From JAVBLW01 sp031553215 (GTDB lineage Bacteria; Bacillota_I; Bacilli_A; Acholeplasmatales; Anaeroplasmataceae): a stretch of DNA of 5,883 nucleotides. Positions within the stretch are counted from its first letter, which is position 1. Every line of letters starts with the position of its first letter. The notes below the pieces were generated by a model, which worked only from the letters and a program-made list of their open reading frames with translations, was not told the origin of the DNA and searched no databases. The position numbers and the translations under genes were made by a program. Positions 5,353 to 5,883 of this stretch are shown piece after piece. Where the stretch lies: positions 1 to 5,883 of the forward strand of contig JAVBLW010000022.1 in NCBI GenBank assembly GCA_031553215.1, written 5' to 3'.

Positions 5353-5883
5353 GTGTCAACAGAGTCAGGACATGAAAAAATAGAAAATATTGAAATTGGA
5401 GACCAAGTTTGGGCATATAATGAAGAGACTGGGGAGCAAGAATTAAAAGAAGTCGTCACTTTATTTAGAAATAAAGCAGACACAACTTATACAGCTTATA
5501 TTAACATTGAGAAAAATGGAAATATAGAAACAGAACAAATCACAAGCACCGATGAACATCCATACTATATTTTAAATGATACTTTATGTATTGATAAAAA
5601 GAGAGATGGTTATTGGGTAGCAGCTAAAGATTTAGTTGAAGGAATGAGAGTTTTATTATATAATTGCTTTATAGGTATAGTTGGAAAAGTTGAAAGAGAA
5701 ATACATGAAATACCTGTAGATACCTTTAACTTTGAAGTAGCAGATAGTCATACATATTATGTTGGATCAAATTCAATTCTTGTTCATAATATGTGTGCAG
5801 TAGATACTCCAGTTGATGATATGTTACAATTTCAATCTCAAGAATTGCTAGAGGAACATTTTGCAAAACATATTAATGATTTT
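5353..5883 (+). pseudogene. Displaced HINT plus toxin fragment, runs off the window
   Basis: The frame is open from a GTG at 5353 to the window end, 177 codons, and is unbroken. It encodes a HINT domain without its first block: S-T-E-S-G-H-E-K-I, G-D-Q-V-W-A-Y-N-E-E-T-G, T-D-E-H-P-Y-Y, W-V-A-A-K-D-L, N-F-E-V-A-D-S-H-T-Y-Y-V-G, ending V-H-N at 5782-5790. The following toxin starts M-C-A-V-D-T-P-V-D-D-M and E-E-H-F-A-K-H, clearly homologous to toxin 2 (C-V-V-D-T-P-V-D-D-L, E-S-H-Y-A-K-H). No ribosome binding site precedes the GTG and a TGA lies six bases before it. The Cys nucleophile is not encoded in frame. The downstream part and any immunity gene are outside the window, so whether the toxin reading frame is intact is unknown. 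It most likely serves as a silent store. Confidence 0.75.

Noticed and set aside
1..5883. Transposon, integrase, attachment sites, tRNA genes or CRISPR
   Set aside because: No transposase or integrase motifs, no terminal inverted repeats around modules, no cloverleaf and no regular spaced repeats were seen; cassette turnover here is better explained by recombination between Rhs/HINT copies.

Overview
The window is AT-rich DNA from a low-GC Bacillota, most likely a clostridium-type organism. This rests on A/T-ending codons, AGA for Arg, frequent ATA for Ile and strong purine-rich ribosome binding sites; no marker gene fixes the genus. All recognisable genes are on the + strand and belong to one polymorphic-toxin locus of the Rhs/WapA type. 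Such proteins have an Rhs (YD-repeat) shell, a hydrophobic linker, an autoprocessing HINT (pretoxin-HINT) domain, and an exchangeable C-terminal toxin followed by its immunity gene.

Layout, left to right. Module 1 (2-1490) is a hydrophobic linker, a HINT domain and a ~114-residue toxin, followed by a putative immunity gene; its 5' end is at the window edge. Terminator 1 (1594-1624) follows. Module 2 (about 1626-4522) is an Rhs fragment whose reading frame starts without a start codon just after terminator 1. It continues through YD repeats, the Rhs C-terminal signature, the hydrophobic linker and a complete-looking HINT domain to a ~114-residue BECR-like RNase toxin, overlapped by its immunity gene. 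Terminator 2 (4562-4594) follows. Next come the 3' part of an Imm11-like (DUF1629) immunity gene and an intact orphan immunity-like gene (4874-5263). After terminator 3 (5283-5320) comes module 3 (about 5330 to the window end), a HINT fragment leading into a toxin of the same family as module 2.

The general theme, a chain of displaced Rhs toxin/immunity cassettes, is known from Rhs, CdiA and WapA loci. Four details are worth attention. (a) All three recognisable truncated fragments begin within a few to about 20 bases of the T-tract of a Rho-independent terminator. (b) The HINT of module 1 has lost its catalytic Cys in a way explained exactly by a 66-bp in-frame deletion between 12-base imperfect direct repeats still present in module 2. 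(c) The HINT of module 3 is broken at the same point by an out-of-frame Cys codon and a TGA. (d) Codon use changes abruptly just inside each of the first two HINT domains, marking a probable recombination seam.

Working model (inference): an upstream full-length Rhs gene, outside the window, receives new tails by recombination in the linker/HINT region. Old tails pile up downstream as a silent reservoir, and their immunity genes are kept because they still protect the cell from kin. I see no entirely new system, and no RNA genes, CRISPR array, transposase or integrase.
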